64,000 nucleotides of DNA, from the NCBI GenBank assembly GCA_035079005.1, contig CM068706.1:17037272-17101271 (forward strand). Direction: 5' to 3'. This document shows positions 24,146-36,560 of the stretch, one piece after another. The notes below the pieces were generated by a model. The model saw only the letters and a list, made by a program, of their open reading frames with translations, had not been told where the DNA came from and made no database searches. The DNA comes from Fraxinus americana. Its lineage: Eukaryota > Streptophyta > Magnoliopsida > Lamiales > Oleaceae. Within the stretch, counting starts at the first letter, position 1, and each line of letters starts with the position of its first letter. The translations under genes were made by a program, and so were the position numbers.

Positions 24146-25587
24146 GATGGGACATTTTGTCATTCTATACTATATTAATTTTAAGATATTTTTATTACAA
24201 TAAGAAAAATGCAACAAAAATGTATCAATTTTATTCCTTCTTAAGAAATTGTTAATTTTGACCCAAAAAAAAAAGTTATATATATATTGTGAAAAAGGAT
24301 AAATAAATAAATATAGTTGTACATTTAACATATGGTAAAATGGAAAATTTATTCTAAATGAGGTTTCTTATAATTTTAAAACTAGATGAGGTGTGGCTGA
24401 AATTGTCATAAAATTCTGGGTGGTTCTAAAATTTTTATTAATAAGTTAATTTCACTAATTCTCCCAGAAATTCGTACAAACTTTAATTTGGTCATTAAAG
24501 TTTTCTATTTTTGACACATTTAGTTACTAAAGCATTAGGTCTCGTACATATGAACCAAATGAGAAGATTGATTTTCTTCTTCTTTTCACATCAAAAAGTC
24601 AAAGGGTCAACATATTAGAAGTCTACTACAATTACTTGAAATGCATTTTGGTAACATCATTTTTCATTTGGATATGGCTTAGATTAATACCGGAGTTTGT
24701 CAATTAGTAAACCATAGATATATTTTAGTTAATGGTTGTAGATAGAGTATATAAACAAAGTATAATTTCTCATTTCTTTATAGTCAATGGAGCTGTATTA
24801 GTAATAAATTTAGTTGTAAATTCAGATATGGGAATCAATCATTTTTTGAGGAATAATTGAAATCGCGGTCTGAAACTTTTCAAATTATTGTAATTTTTAC
24901 CATAATCTTTTATTTATTGGACCCGCAGTTTCAAACCTTTCAAATGTGAGCGGTTGGAGGACAAATGGACAATTCCCATCCATAAGTCCATCAATTAACC
25001 CAAAAAATGATTTCGACCATGTTGTTAACAATTTCAATAAGATTAAAATGGTAACTTCATATATTTTCACATAAAATAATTAAAAAAAGAGAGAAGAAAT
25101 AAAAAATAAAATAATTCATCTTCTTCTCCTTCTTCCCCACCCTCCAAACTAAACCAAACCCATCATTACCCCCACCTCTTCCACCATCTTCTTCCGCAAT
25201 CATTCCTCATTTTTCGCCATCTTCTCCCGCCAAATCGAACAAAAATCGAATGCAAATCAAAACATTTTCTTCCCAAATGGCTAAAATCTGCAAGTATGCT
25301 AACAAAGCATTCGACACTTTTGTACAATGAATAATTATGATCATATCAGAAATGTAGTTTAATTTTTAGAGATGCGTGTGAACAACGAATTCAACACTTT
25401 TATACGAATCCATTGGAAGATAATCTATTCCAACTGAGAAGTTTCTCTCTAAAGTCCACACTTGTGAACAAATGTTCAATAAAACTACCATATCGGGTCC
25501 AAATTCAGTTCCACTCCTTATTTGGAGGGGGCACTAAATTCTACATCCAATCACATGACAGTCCCAGTTATTTTCTTGGGAAATCCT
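24146..25587. other. intergenic, nothing firmly recognised
   Basis: AT-rich. A pyrimidine-rich stretch at about 25120-25220 and a short open frame at 25413-25673 were inspected. The frame reads through the opposite strand of the RBP45-like pseudogene end and has no family of its own. Confidence 0.5.
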
Positions 25588-25770
25588 TCAGTTTACTTCT
25601 TGTTGGTGTGTTCCATACATGGGATAAGCCTTGTATGCTGCGTACATACCTGGAGCACGAGGGAATGGCATAGCATATCCATAGCCATCGTAATAATGCC
25701 CTCCATAGTATGGACACGTCCACTGGTTTCCAAAATGAGGTTGCAGCTCTCTTGATCTGAGGACGGAGTA
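25588..25770 (-). pseudogene. RBP45/47-like RNA-binding protein, C-terminal fragment
   Basis: The minus frame reads a Tyr/Gly-rich tail (GNQWTCPYYGGHYYDGYGYA), then PFPRAPGMYAAYKAYPMYGT and HQQEVN before a TGA at 25588-25590. This is the kind of C-terminus found after the third RRM in plant RBP45/47 poly(A)-binding nuclear proteins. It is the 3'-most piece of the same broken gene found at 26037-26071 and 31123-31964. Confidence 0.75.
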
Positions 25771-26036
25771 GGAGCATATTTTGGCTAAAGCTTAAAAAGA
25801 AGAAGTGACATTTAAGCTTTTTTTTTTTTTTAGGGCAAACATAATTTCAATGGTTACTTTTTTTTACTAACAAGACTTTTTCTCAAAAAGTAACTTTTGA
25901 AAGACCTTAACATAACTCGGTAGTTAGGCTCAACTAAAAGCCATTAAGACTTTTTCCATTCATGCACTTGAAATATAAAAAAGACAGTGTAGGATAGAGA
26001 GAGGAAGATGGCAGAAAAGTGGTTGCCTGTTTATTT

Positions 26037-26071
26037 GCTAGATTATATTTCCAAGAAAGCCATATAGTTTG
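26037..26071 (-). pseudogene. RBP45-like RRM3 end, left of the Copia insertion
   Basis: Reads TIWLSWKYNLANKQ, the altered end of an RRM (family norm: a basic residue after the first hydrophobic one, then LSWG). It continues across the Copia element into the fragment at 31123-31190. GTTTG at 26067-26071 is the left target-site copy. Confidence 0.78.
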
Positions 26072-26296
26072 TGAGAATTTTATAATAGGATGAAGAGAAA
26101 ATATCTACTGTAAAATGAAGGAGAGAGAGAGAGAGAGAGCATCAGGAAAATGTGATATTGTATTTCGAAGAAATGAATAAAGCAATACATATATACACGT
26201 GAATGTACAGCTGTAGAAATTACAGCTCGACAATTCTAACTAACTCCAACTGATATGGCTAACTACATAAATATCCTACACATGCCATACACAAGA
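26072..26296 (-). repeat. 3' LTR of the Copia element
   Basis: 225 bp, nearly identical to 30900-31122, with about seven differences by eye plus a (GA)n length change. A polypurine tract for the minus-strand element (TTGAGGGGGAG, plus-strand about 26299-26309) lies immediately inside. Confidence 0.93.
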
Positions 26297-26299
26297 CTC

Positions 26300-27560
26300 C
26301 CCCTCAAGATGGCTGGTGGATGTAACACCCATCTTCCCAAGATGCATGTGAAATCTAGCTCCAGCTAATGCCTTTGTCAACAAATCTGCAAGCTAATTCT
26401 GTGTGGACAAATGCATGGTTTTTATGTCACCTGATTGTATCCTCTCTCTTACCAAATGACAATTTAGCTCAATATGTTTTGTCCTTTCATGAAAAATTAG
26501 GTTGCTAGCTATATGAATCGCTGCTTGATTGTCACAAAATAAGAGTGCAGCCTTAGGATGATCAACTCCCAGATCATTTAGTATTTTCTTAAGCCAAGTC
26601 ATTTCACAGACTGCTGCAGCCATGGCTCTGTACTCGGCCTCAGTTGAGGACCTTGAGATGGTGTGTTGTTTCTTTGAGCGCCATGATATCAGAGAACTTC
26701 CAAGGAATATACAGAAGCCTGTAACTGACCTCCTAGTATCTGTGCACGATGCCCAATCTACATCACAAAAACCTTTGAGCTCCAGGCTTGAATCTGCTGC
26801 AAAGAACAATCCCTGCCCTGGAGTACCTTTGACATATAGAAGCACATGATTTGCTGCTTGCAGATGAGGCTTTCTAGGAGACTCCAAGTATTGACTCAAA
26901 ATCTGTATTGAGAATGACAAATTTGGCCTTGTAATGGTTAAGTATAGTAACCTCTTAATTAATCTCCTACATTCCTGGATTGCTTAGTAACTCCCCCTCA
27001 TCTCTGTTAAGTTTCAGATTCTGTAACATAGGACATTTTGCAGGTTTTGAGGCTAAATAACCAGCATCTTCAAGTATCTCTAATGCATATTTCCGCTGAC
27101 AAATGGCAATCTCTTTTCTAGACCTTGTTACTTCAAGTCCTAGAAAATATTTCAAAACTCCTAAATATTTTAACTTGAATTGGCAGTCAAGACTCCTTTT
27201 AAACTATTCAATATAGACCACATCATTCTCCCTATGATGATATCATCTAAGTATATGAGAAGTACAGTGTAAGAGCTGCTTGTTCGTTTGCTGAAATTTG
27301 AGTAATCAGATTTTGATTGTACAAAACCTTGAGAAACAATGAAAGATGACAGCTTGGTGTTCCGTTGCCTTGAGGCTTGTTTGAGCCCATAAATTGATTT
27401 ATTCAGCTTACAGACTAATGTCTCGCCATGCTTCCCCTACTATTCATACCCTGGAGGGAACTTCATGTAAACCTCCTCATCTAAGTCTCCATGAAGGAAG
27501 GCATTATTTATGTCAAGCTGATGTAGAAACCAGTTCTTGCTAGCTGCAACTACAACAATG
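26300..27560 (-). pseudogene. Copia reverse transcriptase and RNase H, broken
   Basis: The minus frame 26393-26920 carries the Copia RNase H, with EAEYRAMA, LFCDNQAAIHIASN and RTKHIELNCHLVRE. The LADLLTKAL-type end follows beyond a TAG at about 26391. Pieces of reverse transcriptase lie at 26967-27560, for example MKYFLGLEVTRS at about 27120-27155. Several stops and frame changes separate the pieces, so no polymerase can be made from this copy. Confidence 0.85.
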
Positions 27561-27562
27561 CC

Positions 27563-29632
27563 TTAACTGAAGCCAACTTTGCTACGGGAAAAAGTTTCCT
27601 GATAATCAAGGCCTACTTGTTGGGTGAAGCTCTTGGCCGCAAGACTGACTTTCATCCTCTCCTTAGTCCCATCTTGATTTAGTTTCATTTTATATACCCA
27701 CTTGCAATCTACAGACACTTTATTTTCTAGTAATGAAGTAACAGTCCATGTATTATTTTCAACCAAAGCCTGAAATTCTCTATCCATAGCCTGACACCAA
27801 GCTAGAGATTTGGAAGCCTCCATAAAATTTCTAGGCTCAACATTGGTGGAACGTGACATTACATAAGCTCTGTGAGCTGCTGAAAGACAATCATAACCCA
27901 AAATGTTGGATATTCCATAGTAATTTGCTGTTTTAGGTGAAGAAAGATTGTTGTTTTGGGAAGCAAGGTTGCAATGAAACTGTTGTAAGTACTTGGAAGG
28001 TTTCCTGGATCTAGTTGATCTCCTGGGAGAGTGATTGATAGGCAATTGTGGAGAACATGAAGGTATAAAAGTAGATGAAGGTAAAGACATATTTGAGGGT
28101 ACTTGTGATGGTGAATTAGAATCAGGAGAGGGGGTTGAAGCAGGAGACGGAGTGGAGATTGGGACTGAAGATAACATTGGGGAAATGGTAACTAGTGGAC
28201 TATCTAATATAGGAGAATGAGAATAAGGAAACAAGAAATGATGTGAAGGCTGATTGAACTCAACATATGAATAGCCAAGAGAAGTTAGGAAGGCATAATC
28301 ATGGAATGGAAATATGGTTTCATGGAAGATGACATCCCTGGATACAAAAATGGTTTTGGTATGCAAATTATATAATTTGTATCCTTTTTGAGCTGTAGGA
28401 TATCCAACAAATATGCATGGAACGGCTCTAGGATCAAATTTTGACCCGTGTCTATGAAGAGTGCATGCATAACATAAAGAGCCAAAAACCCTCAGGTTAG
28501 AGTAAACAGGTTTGACTGAAAATAAGATCTCATAAGGTGTTTTATTTGATAAGGATGAACTAGGGGTGCGATTAATGATGTAGGTAGCTGTTAAGATGCA
28601 TTCACCCCAGAATTTATTTGGTAATTTGGCCTGAAATTTTAATGCTCTAGGAACATTCAACAAGTGTTGGTGTTTGCGTTCTACAATCCCATTTTGTTGC
28701 GGTGTTTCAATGCAACTAGTTTGATGCAATATTCCCTTTGAATTGTAAAAATCTGTCATGGCAAATTCAGCGCCATTATCAGATCTTACAATTTTGATTT
28801 TGGAGCTGAACTGGGTTGAAATCATTTGGTAAAAGGTCTGAATTATCTGTTTAGTTTGAGATTTACTTCTCATCAGAAAAGTCCAAGTGGCCCTGCTATG
28901 ATCATCAACTATAGTCAAAAAATACCGTGAGCCATCAAGAGATTGAGCCTGATATGGGCCCCAGATGTCACAGTGAATAAGCTCAAATATAGACTGGGAT
29001 TTATGTAAACTATTTGGAAAAGGTAAACGATGTTGCTTGGCCATAGGACAAACATTACAATGAAAATCAGAAGGTGATACAATTTCAGGTACAAACTTTT
29101 GTAATATAGAGATCTTAGAATAAGGAATATGGCCTAGCCTGTAGTACCATAGCTCAAAAGGTAAACGAGTAACAATAGTAAATTTGTGAACATGACCATT
29201 ATTTATGGTTTTATTACAACTAAAATCAACAAGAGCGGAGGAATTTGCATGAGGTTGATGAAGAACGAACTCAGCAGAATTGATGGAGTTTGAGGCTTTG
29301 CTGAATTGGAGGTGGTACAAGCCAACTTCAAGCTTCCCCACTCTAATCATTGTCCATGTAGAAAAGTCCTAAATGAGGCAATAGTTGAATAAAAAGATTA
29401 AGCAACAATGATGAGAATAAATGAGTTTGCTGGCTGAAATCAAATTACACTTAAATGATGGAATACATAGCACATTGGATAATGACAGAGTTTTAGACAG
29501 CTTCACAGTTCCTATGTGAGTCACAATAGCATCATCTCCATTAGGTAGTTTGACATGTGCATTTACTTTAGCAGTGATGGTGGTCAACTGATCAATACTA
29601 CACACCATGTGGTCCGTGGCACCAGTGTCAAT
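27563..29632 (-). pseudogene. Copia protease and integrase region
   Basis: Protease: IDTGATDHM at about 29604-29632, followed by the frame 29369-29608. Integrase: long open frame 27563-29350 with the GAG-pre-integrase zinc motif (RLGHIPYSKI ... CNVCPMAKQHRLPF), catalytic first D in HCDIWGPY, second D in VRSDNGAEF and E in PQQNGIVERKH, then the reverse transcriptase start (VDCKWVYKMKLNQDG). About 30 bases out of frame divide protease from integrase. This is the best-preserved part of the element. Confidence 0.88.
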
Positions 29633-29748
29633 TATTCATTTATTCTCTATGTTTGAGATAGCCAAATAGAAATTATTACCTGAGAAGGCTAAAGCATCTG
29701 GGAAGATAGGTTGTTGAAGTTGCTGCACATTATCAAGTAGAGTGACAT

Positions 29749-30868
29749 CTATGGTAGCTTGACCTTGTTTGATAGCATTATTAGATTGAGAAAATTGAGT
29801 TTGAAGCTGGGTTTCAAGAAACTGAGAAATTGCTGGCATTGCTCTGGTGTGATGGTCAAACCAGAAAGCATCTTAGATAAATTTGGAGTGATAGCAACTT
29901 GATTAGCACCAGATTTGCCCTTTTCCTTCGCCAATCTATGTCTTGGGGGATAACCATGAAATTTATAGAACTTTCCTTGCAAATGACCAAGCATTCCACA
30001 GAAGCTGCACCTAGGTCTGTCCTTTCTGTAATTTTGATTGCTATATGATGTTCTTTGGTTGACATTAGAACTCATGTTCCTTTGATTAATACCAGAGTTC
30101 ATCATCCTACCGACAAATGCAGTAGCTTCCAGATGGCTTTGATTCTTTAATGCTACATCCTTTTGCCTTTCATCCCGCTGAATAAGTGCAAACACCTTGT
30201 TCAATGAAGGCAGAGGTTCCATCATTAGAATTTGGCTGCGCACATTGGAATAGCTGTCATCTAATCCCATTAAGAACTGCAGGATCTGTTGCTCCTCATA
30301 ATACGAATTGTGATTTTGAGGTCTATAATTGGATAATTCTTCCCACAAATCTTTAATCTGTTCAAATATGCACTTACAGATCCATTTCCCCGCGATATAG
30401 AAACAATCAGCTTTTTCAATTGATAAATTCTAGGTCCATTACCTTGGCTGTACCTATCTCTTAGTTCCAACCAGATCTCACGTGCTGAATCTTTGTGCAT
30501 AACACTCGAATATAATTCTTTAGGGATTGAGTTTATTATCCATGAAGCAACAACGTGATTGCATCTTCGCCAAGCAGGATACAATGGTGAAGTTATAAAA
30601 GGTGTAGGTATAGAACCATCGATGAAACCTTCTTTATTCTTTACACTCAGTGCCATCTCTATTGCTCGACTCCACGTTGAGTAATTCTCATCAGAAAGTG
30701 TGACTGAAACGATTTGCATACCTGTGTTGTCTCCATAGTGCAAATAGTAAGGGTTTGAAGGATCTGTTACCATCCTGTGCACATTGATAGCCTGATCTTC
30801 ATCCAATCAGTAGTTGGCAAAGGATTATCAGCAATGCCTTCAGTTCTAGTTTCTGAACTTGCCGCCAT
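29749..30868 (-). pseudogene. Copia gag
   Basis: From the ATG at 30866-30868 (MAASSETRTEG) the frame is lost near 30800 and resumes as MVTDPSNPYYLHYGDNTG, a typical N-terminus. It then runs through the UBN2-type Gag domain (WSRAIEMAL, VASWIINSI) to the zinc knuckle, CSFCGMLGHLQGKF at about 29978-30019, where the last Cys of CX2CX4HX4C is replaced by Phe. Frames 30270-30806 and 29749-30348 overlap in different registers. Confidence 0.82.
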
Positions 30869-30887
30869 AGCCGGAAGCTTTGTTAAT

Positions 30888-30899
30888 GCTCTGATACCA
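30888..30899 (-). other. primer-binding site, initiator tRNA-Met type
   Basis: Minus-strand TGGTATCAGAGC directly follows the CA end of the 5' LTR at 30900. This is the standard plant Copia primer site. Confidence 0.93.
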
Positions 30900-31122
30900 T
30901 GAGAATTTTACAATAGGATGAAGAGAAAATATCTACTGTAAAATGAAGGAGAGAGAGAGAGAGAGCATCAGGAAAATGTGATATTGTATTTCGAAGAAAT
31001 GAATAAAGCAATACATATATACACGTGAATGTACAGCTGTAGAAATTACAGCTCAGCAATTCTAACTAACTCCAACTGATATGGCTAACTATATAAATAT
31101 CCTACAAATGCTATACACAAGA
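30900..31122 (-). repeat. 5' LTR of the Copia element
   Basis: 223 bp, TGAGAATTTTACAATAGG ... TACACAAGA in plus orientation, followed by the right target-site copy GTTTG (31123-31127). Confidence 0.93.
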
Positions 31123-31190
31123 GTTTGCTTGCCAATTACTGTACCATTCAATATCTGCAATGCTTCCTCAGCATTATTTCTGTCAAAATA
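31123..31190 (-). pseudogene. RBP45-like RRM3 fragment, right of the Copia insertion
   Basis: The minus frame reads DRNNAEEALQILNGTVIGKQ, the second half of an RRM. It joins in frame to TIWLSW on the other side of the Copia element once one copy of the five-base duplication is discounted. An acceptor-like TTTTGACAG precedes it. Confidence 0.8.
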
Positions 31191-31489
31191 TATTTAAAGC
31201 TCGCAGTTTAAGTTATAAATAAGTAGAAACATTGGCAGATCTCACATAATGTGTTGATATAGTTGTAAAGCTAATACATGTCAAAGAGTTTGCTCTCAAA
31301 ATGATAAACTATAAATAGTATAAAGTGAAAATAGAACCACCATACATAGAAGAAATTGAAGGAGAGAGCAATAAAGAAATCCAACAATAAGTAACAGTAA
31401 ATTCAAAATTTCCTCAAGTTTAAAGGAAGAAAAGTAAGAAGTCCTAGTAAAAAAAATCGACTAAAATGTGCAATGGATTGTTAAGACCT

Positions 31490-31964
31490 TACGACGAGTA
31501 TTGTTGATGGTATCCAGATGATTTCTTGGGTATTGCAGCACCAATGCACATAGGCCTGCTCAAATAATATACTTCATTCATATCAATCATAGCCTGTGAT
31601 CTTTCATTTTCATCCCCAAACCTATCAAAACCATAGCCTTTCAAATGACCAGTATTGGCATCAATTACAACTTATGCGGCTTTAACAGAGAGATAGTTAC
31701 TAGAAAAAGTTTCACGCAGTAAGTTATCTGTAACATTTGCAACTTAATCTTTTACAAAGGTAGAAAGATCAGAACCATTGTTTGAACGTTTATTACCCAT
31801 GCTAAATGTAGCCCAATTCAACCAGAAAACTTGAACGGTGTTAGGCATAGCAATACAAGAATATGTCTGTAAAACATTCTCAGCAGCAGCATGAATTCCA
31901 AAAATCCATACCCCTTAGAGAAACCCATATGCTTATTGCGAATAACCTTTAAGGAGGCAACATG
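31490..31964 (-). pseudogene. RBP45-like RRM1 end and RRM2, broken
   Basis: The minus frames contain, in gene order, VIRNKHMGFSKGYGF (RNP1 of RRM1), AAAENVLQTYSC, MPNTVQVFWLNWATFSMGNK, SNNGSDLSTFVKD, LRETFSSNYLSVKAA, then RNP1 of RRM2 as GHLKGYGFDRFGDENE, and PMCIGAAIPKKSSGYHQQYS. Stops (TAA after VKD and after VKAA) and a frame change at EF/HAAAE show loss of function. A probable intron upstream (about 31965-32018, GTGAGA ... AAAG) and the spacing to RRM3 suggest a decayed genomic copy rather than a retroposed cDNA. The exon with the first half of RRM3 was not found. Confidence 0.8.
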
Positions 31965-32099
31965 CACAAATGATCATTTTATCATATAGGAAAAACTAAA
32001 ACAAAAATGGTGTCTCACCTTAGTCCTCTTGAATTTATGCTTCTGCAACAACTCTCCATCTCTGGTATCGATTTATCTCTGATGGACCAGGTGGTTTGG

Positions 32100-33487
32100 T
32101 GTTTGATAAAACAATCTTGTGTGTTTTGATCTTGTAGGCTGATGTAAGAGATATTGGGACATGTTTTTGGCTTTCAAAAAATAAACTTTTGACTTACAAT
32201 AAGGCTATACTAATTGGACCAATATATAGGTTGAATAATGAACAAATAATATTGTGGTTGAATCAAAGAATCAATGAAAGAGTATTTGGATTTTCAAAGA
32301 ATGATCTCTATAATTAAAATATTGTTTAACCACACTTTTGAACGTCACATAGGGTGTATATCTATAATGGGTAGTGTTTGCGATGTAAAGGAACTCAATA
32401 TCAGCTTGAAAATTGAATATTAGTGTTTTTCGGATAACTACGTCACTTGAGCTCTAGGCCAGGGAAGACGAGTAGCAGTTAAGCAGTCGTCAATATTTTC
32501 ATCGTAACCTTATCTCTCGATGTCCGATTGAGTTGATTCAAAAAAAGTTGAAACTAACTCAATGATTACAATTCTTCTAGAAATAGGATTGCCCAAATTC
32601 CAATATTTTCTATGTGAAAAATGCATTGCAAGTTGTGACTGAAATTTTGGAACATAATTTGTGAGACTCTTTGACACTCTTTAGGCTTCTAATTATTCTC
32701 TCGATCATATTTGATCTTCTTGGATTCTTGGACTCCTTCAAAAATATATTACTAACCCTAACTCTTTTGAATTTATTTAGGATTTAATAACTCATATTTT
32801 GACTTTGATTAGAACTTAATAAACTCCTAATACAGTTCAACTAGAAGTTGATTTTGACTAAGAAAATTTCCAGTTATAATTTGAACTTAACACATCCAAA
32901 TCTTTGAATATGTGTTTGTTTGAATTAAAGTTATGATTATTTGAGTTTAGATTAAATATATAATTCTCCTGGAAATGATGCTATATTCATCACTTTTATC
33001 ATATATTCACGATACCATCCACTTGAAGAATTTTACTACAACATCTTACTCAATTATTTTTCTTTTTCTTGATTAGTTTTTGGGATACACTCTTAGACAT
33101 CTTAAGCCATTAAAAAATCTGCAAGGGGTCTTGTTTAATAAATGTCAAACTTTTTAAGTATTTATCAAATTAATGGAACAAAAAACTATTTAAATATCTA
33201 TCAAAATACAAGTCATCGTGTAAAACCGAATGCATTTCCAACTAATCTAAATCTAATATACGTTTTCAGAAATAAAAAGAAAAACTGAATTTGTCCCACA
33301 GTATAATAATAAGAATCTTTTTTTTTACATTCATTTGCTGAAGAAGGAAGACAATTCTTGCATGAAAAGATCGAAAAGTAATATATACATCTATCTATTT
33401 AAAATATACAATTTTAGGATTTGAAAAAGTTTTCTTAAAAATTAAAAACTGATACTTTTATGATGATTTCTTTTTCAGTAAAGTATA
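32100..33487. other. intergenic, nothing recognised
   Basis: AT-rich sequence. No open frame, RNA gene or element end could be supported. Confidence 0.5.
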
Positions 33488-34081
33488 TGAAATGGTTAAG
33501 AATCATGCCCCCGTGGCCTCCTGGCAATGCAAGGTACTTCTGCTGCTTCGATGAGCAAATGCTACCTGGGAAATGAGGTTTGGGCTTTTTCCTTTGTTTT
33601 ATTTCCGACGTGAGAATTAGTGAGGGATTCAAGTATGTAACATTAGGAAGAAATGATCGAATGCGTATTCAGATATCTAGAGTCTCTCAAACCATACATG
33701 TCTTGCGTTATGTGTATTTATATGTGTCTGAAATCATGTAACTGTCGGGCAATTATCGTGACACATGTCCTACGTAGCACCTCCCACTACTCCCACGTCC
33801 TGAACGGAGGATCTCCATCTATCCAGCGGTTGGTTGTGTCCATGATAACCGCCGATTGGTTCCTATCCAACTCAATGATATTTTTATGATTTAAGTATTG
33901 CATTGATTTCGTAGACGACCAGCATGAATGTAAAAGGCTCATAGCGGTAGACGGTCCATCATGAATGTAGAGAGACTTATAACGACTGGTGGCCCAGCAT
34001 GTGGTGCTCTACGTAGAGTTTAGATTGAATAGTTTTCTCCTTATTGGCCATAGTAGACATTTGTTATTTTCTCTAATATCA
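33488..34081 (-). repeat. 3' LTR of the Tat-lineage Gypsy element
   Basis: 594 bp in plus orientation TGAAATGGTTAAGAATCA ... CTCTAATATCA. Its ends match 42027-42321, but it carries about 300 extra bases in the middle (about 33745-34030). A minus-strand polypurine tract, GAGGTAGAGGGGC, lies just inside. Confidence 0.85.
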
Positions 34082-34699
34082 TTAGCCCCTCTACCTCTTG
34101 TTGATATTATCGATAAGGGATAATATCTTCATTCCTCTTTGTTAAGGGATTGATTTTTTTTTTTTACATATCAACATTTGGTACAATATAAGCGGGTCGA
34201 GTCGTAAGGTAATTAAATACTATACAAATGACACCCCATGTGTGGGCTTGGTTTTGGGGGAAAATTTTCCCACCCCACCCCAACCAAATTTACATCTATA
34301 TAAGTAGGTGAAAACCTCCCTTTTACCCCTACTCATGGATATTTGCAAAAAAAATTATCTTATCCAAACTCTCAAGGTAACTCTTCCTTTTCTCTTCCTT
34401 CATCCTAGTTTCCGTTTGTCTTTTTGGTTGTCTTTTCTCCTATCATATATAAAACTGTCTTAACTTCTTCATCTAGCGAAAGCGATAGTGAGGGGATGAA
34501 CAAATTGACAGACCTACCGTTGGATGGGCCTGTCGACGTCTGTCAAAGAGAGCAGGCACCATACTGTCGACCAACCTTGTTGGTCAACGTCGTTGACTAG
34601 CTTGGCTAGTCAACCATTGACTAGCTCCTTAGCTGGTTAGCGCGCAGTTGCTTATCAACCTGCCCCGCCGATGACCTCTCTAGGGGTGTCGATCGATTC

Positions 34700-36560
34700 T
34701 TCCCCGATTATACTGAACCCCATGTTTTCCAACCAAGTTCTCCTAAGAAACACATTGGCTCGATTAAGTCTTTGAACCAAAACTTGGAAATTGGGCGAGA
34801 TCCAATGGTCGAGGTGGTGGTTCTTGAGATACCAAAATGCTATAGCCTTTATAATTCCCCACTTAAATTGAAAAAATCACTTAGCAAATTCGATCGTGTT
34901 GACAATTATATTTATAGAGCTCCTAGGCTCAAAGAAAGGCTTCTAAGGTCCGACCCCCACGAGATTGCTGTATACAAAGATATTATGGATGATGGCTTTC
35001 GATTCCCCTTCTATCCTTTTTTGTCTCAATTTTTAATGAATTCTACTTCATTCATAGTCAAATAGACCCTAACGCTTGGATGAAGACATTGTATTTCTTG
35101 TACATTTGCCTCAGTAAGAAGATCTAACTCTCAGTAGACCTTTTTAGGCGCGTCTTTGAGATGCATGAGCTAGCTCAGTATAATGCATTCGTTTTCTTTA
35201 GCTCTAGAGTTCCCTTGTGCTTCCGACCTTTCGAAGGTCAATTCCCTTTTAACACCAATTGGAAACGCCCTCAAATTCGTCTCTTCAATAGTCAGGTCGA
35301 GCTTATCCTTCTTCTAAGAGCGCAAATCCAACAAGTGACTGATACACCATCTTGTTCCCGACCTAGGATCAGTTCTGACTATGAGGAATATGTTGATATT
35401 GGGGATCGATCAACCTACCGGTAAGTCCTCTTTTCCTGCTTGGACTTTTACACTCGTATACATTCTTACCAGTTATTTTTCACTCTTTTTTTGAAAAATT
35501 CAATTGTGTGCATACAGATTTGGACTTTGGTCTAGATAAGGTATTGAGTCTCTACCCGCGTCTGGGAGCGATGAAGGATTTTCTATGTTGATGGTTGGTT
35601 CTTACATATTTTGCTTTTCATTTCATATTTATGTGCACCTTCACCTTTTGTTCTCTGAGCTTAATGGACTTTACCTTGTGTATGTAGGTATGAAATTCGA
35701 CCTAGAACAGACCATGGACTCCATGCCTGAGCACGGACATGAGAGTGATGTTGACCTAACTCGGTTTCATTGAAAAAAAAAAAAAAGAAAACTGCTGATG
35801 GAGGGGCAATGTGTGATCGAAGAGACATCCTAACCTTTGAATGAGCTCGTCGAAGCTATCCCACTGCCCGAGATTAGAGAGGGCAACTTGAGTGTTAGGT
35901 CTGAGGGTGATGGGACTCACTTCTTCCGAATTTTAGATTCTCCCCACTCGGGGCTATCCCGAGAAGAGGATACTCGGGGTTTCTGGTTGCGCCTGCTCAT
36001 GCCAGAGTGATTGTCGAGCGAAGTACTGATGATGTAGAAAAGGGTTCTGGAGGTCTACACTTAGAGGGTACGCTTCTTGCTGTACTTAATCATTTTTGTT
36101 CGTTCATTCTCTCTAGCATGCCTCATGGTTGTTTATCATTTTACCTCTTTGTCTGTTAGGTCGTGACCTTACAAAATAGACTTGTTGAGTCGATCCGTCG
36201 TTAGTCATCGAAGTTAAAAGCTCTTGCAGAGGAAAAAAAGAAGGAAGCTCACCACTAAAAGAAGAAAGTTTCTTCTTTGAAGAAATCTCTTGAAGCTTTA
36301 GAGGCTTAAATTGATAACTAGCAATCTATTTTAGCTCGAGCTCCTGAGGAGGTAGTAGAGTGATATAAAGTTTCAGTGGAGTATGCTAAGGATTTGGAGG
36401 CGTCTATGGAGAAGTATAAACCCTCATCCGATTATGCTAAGGCCCTACATTCATACGGGGAAAAGGCGATGGCAGCGTCCATCAAATTGACCAAGAAGTG
36501 GATATCTACAGAGTACCCTTCTATCAATCCTTCGAGTTTCAATAAGTATCTAGCGTAGCA
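34700..36560 (+). pseudogene. antisense extra ORF of the Tat element
   Basis: On the strand opposite to pol, frames 34772-35065, 35161-35424 and 36376-36558 hold pieces of the protein found in antisense downstream of pol in Tat elements: LKERLLRSDPHEIAVYKDIM, then FRFPFYPFLSQFL, and a Lys/Ala-rich helical C-terminus (YAKDLEASMEKY ... STEYPSINPSSF). Its function is unknown in the family; a role in element regulation has been suggested. Stops and frame changes leave no complete copy. About 36100-36330 is also Lys/Glu-rich and probably the coiled-coil part. Confidence 0.62.

Larger units (their letters stand above)
26072..31122 (-). mobile_element. Copia LTR retrotransposon, 5.05 kb, coding region broken
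   Basis: Minus-strand element with near-identical short LTRs, an initiator-Met primer-binding site and a polypurine tract. The perfect 5-bp duplication GTTTG lies at 26067-26071 and 31123-31127. Domains in Copia order: gag, protease, integrase, reverse transcriptase, RNase H. Coding defects include a frame change near the start of gag (about 30800), interruptions between 26920 and 27563, and a TAG near the RNase H end (about 26391-26393). The good LTR match with a dead reading frame suggests recent mobilisation in trans, or rapid decay. It is inserted in an RRM exon of an RBP45-like gene. Confidence 0.92.
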
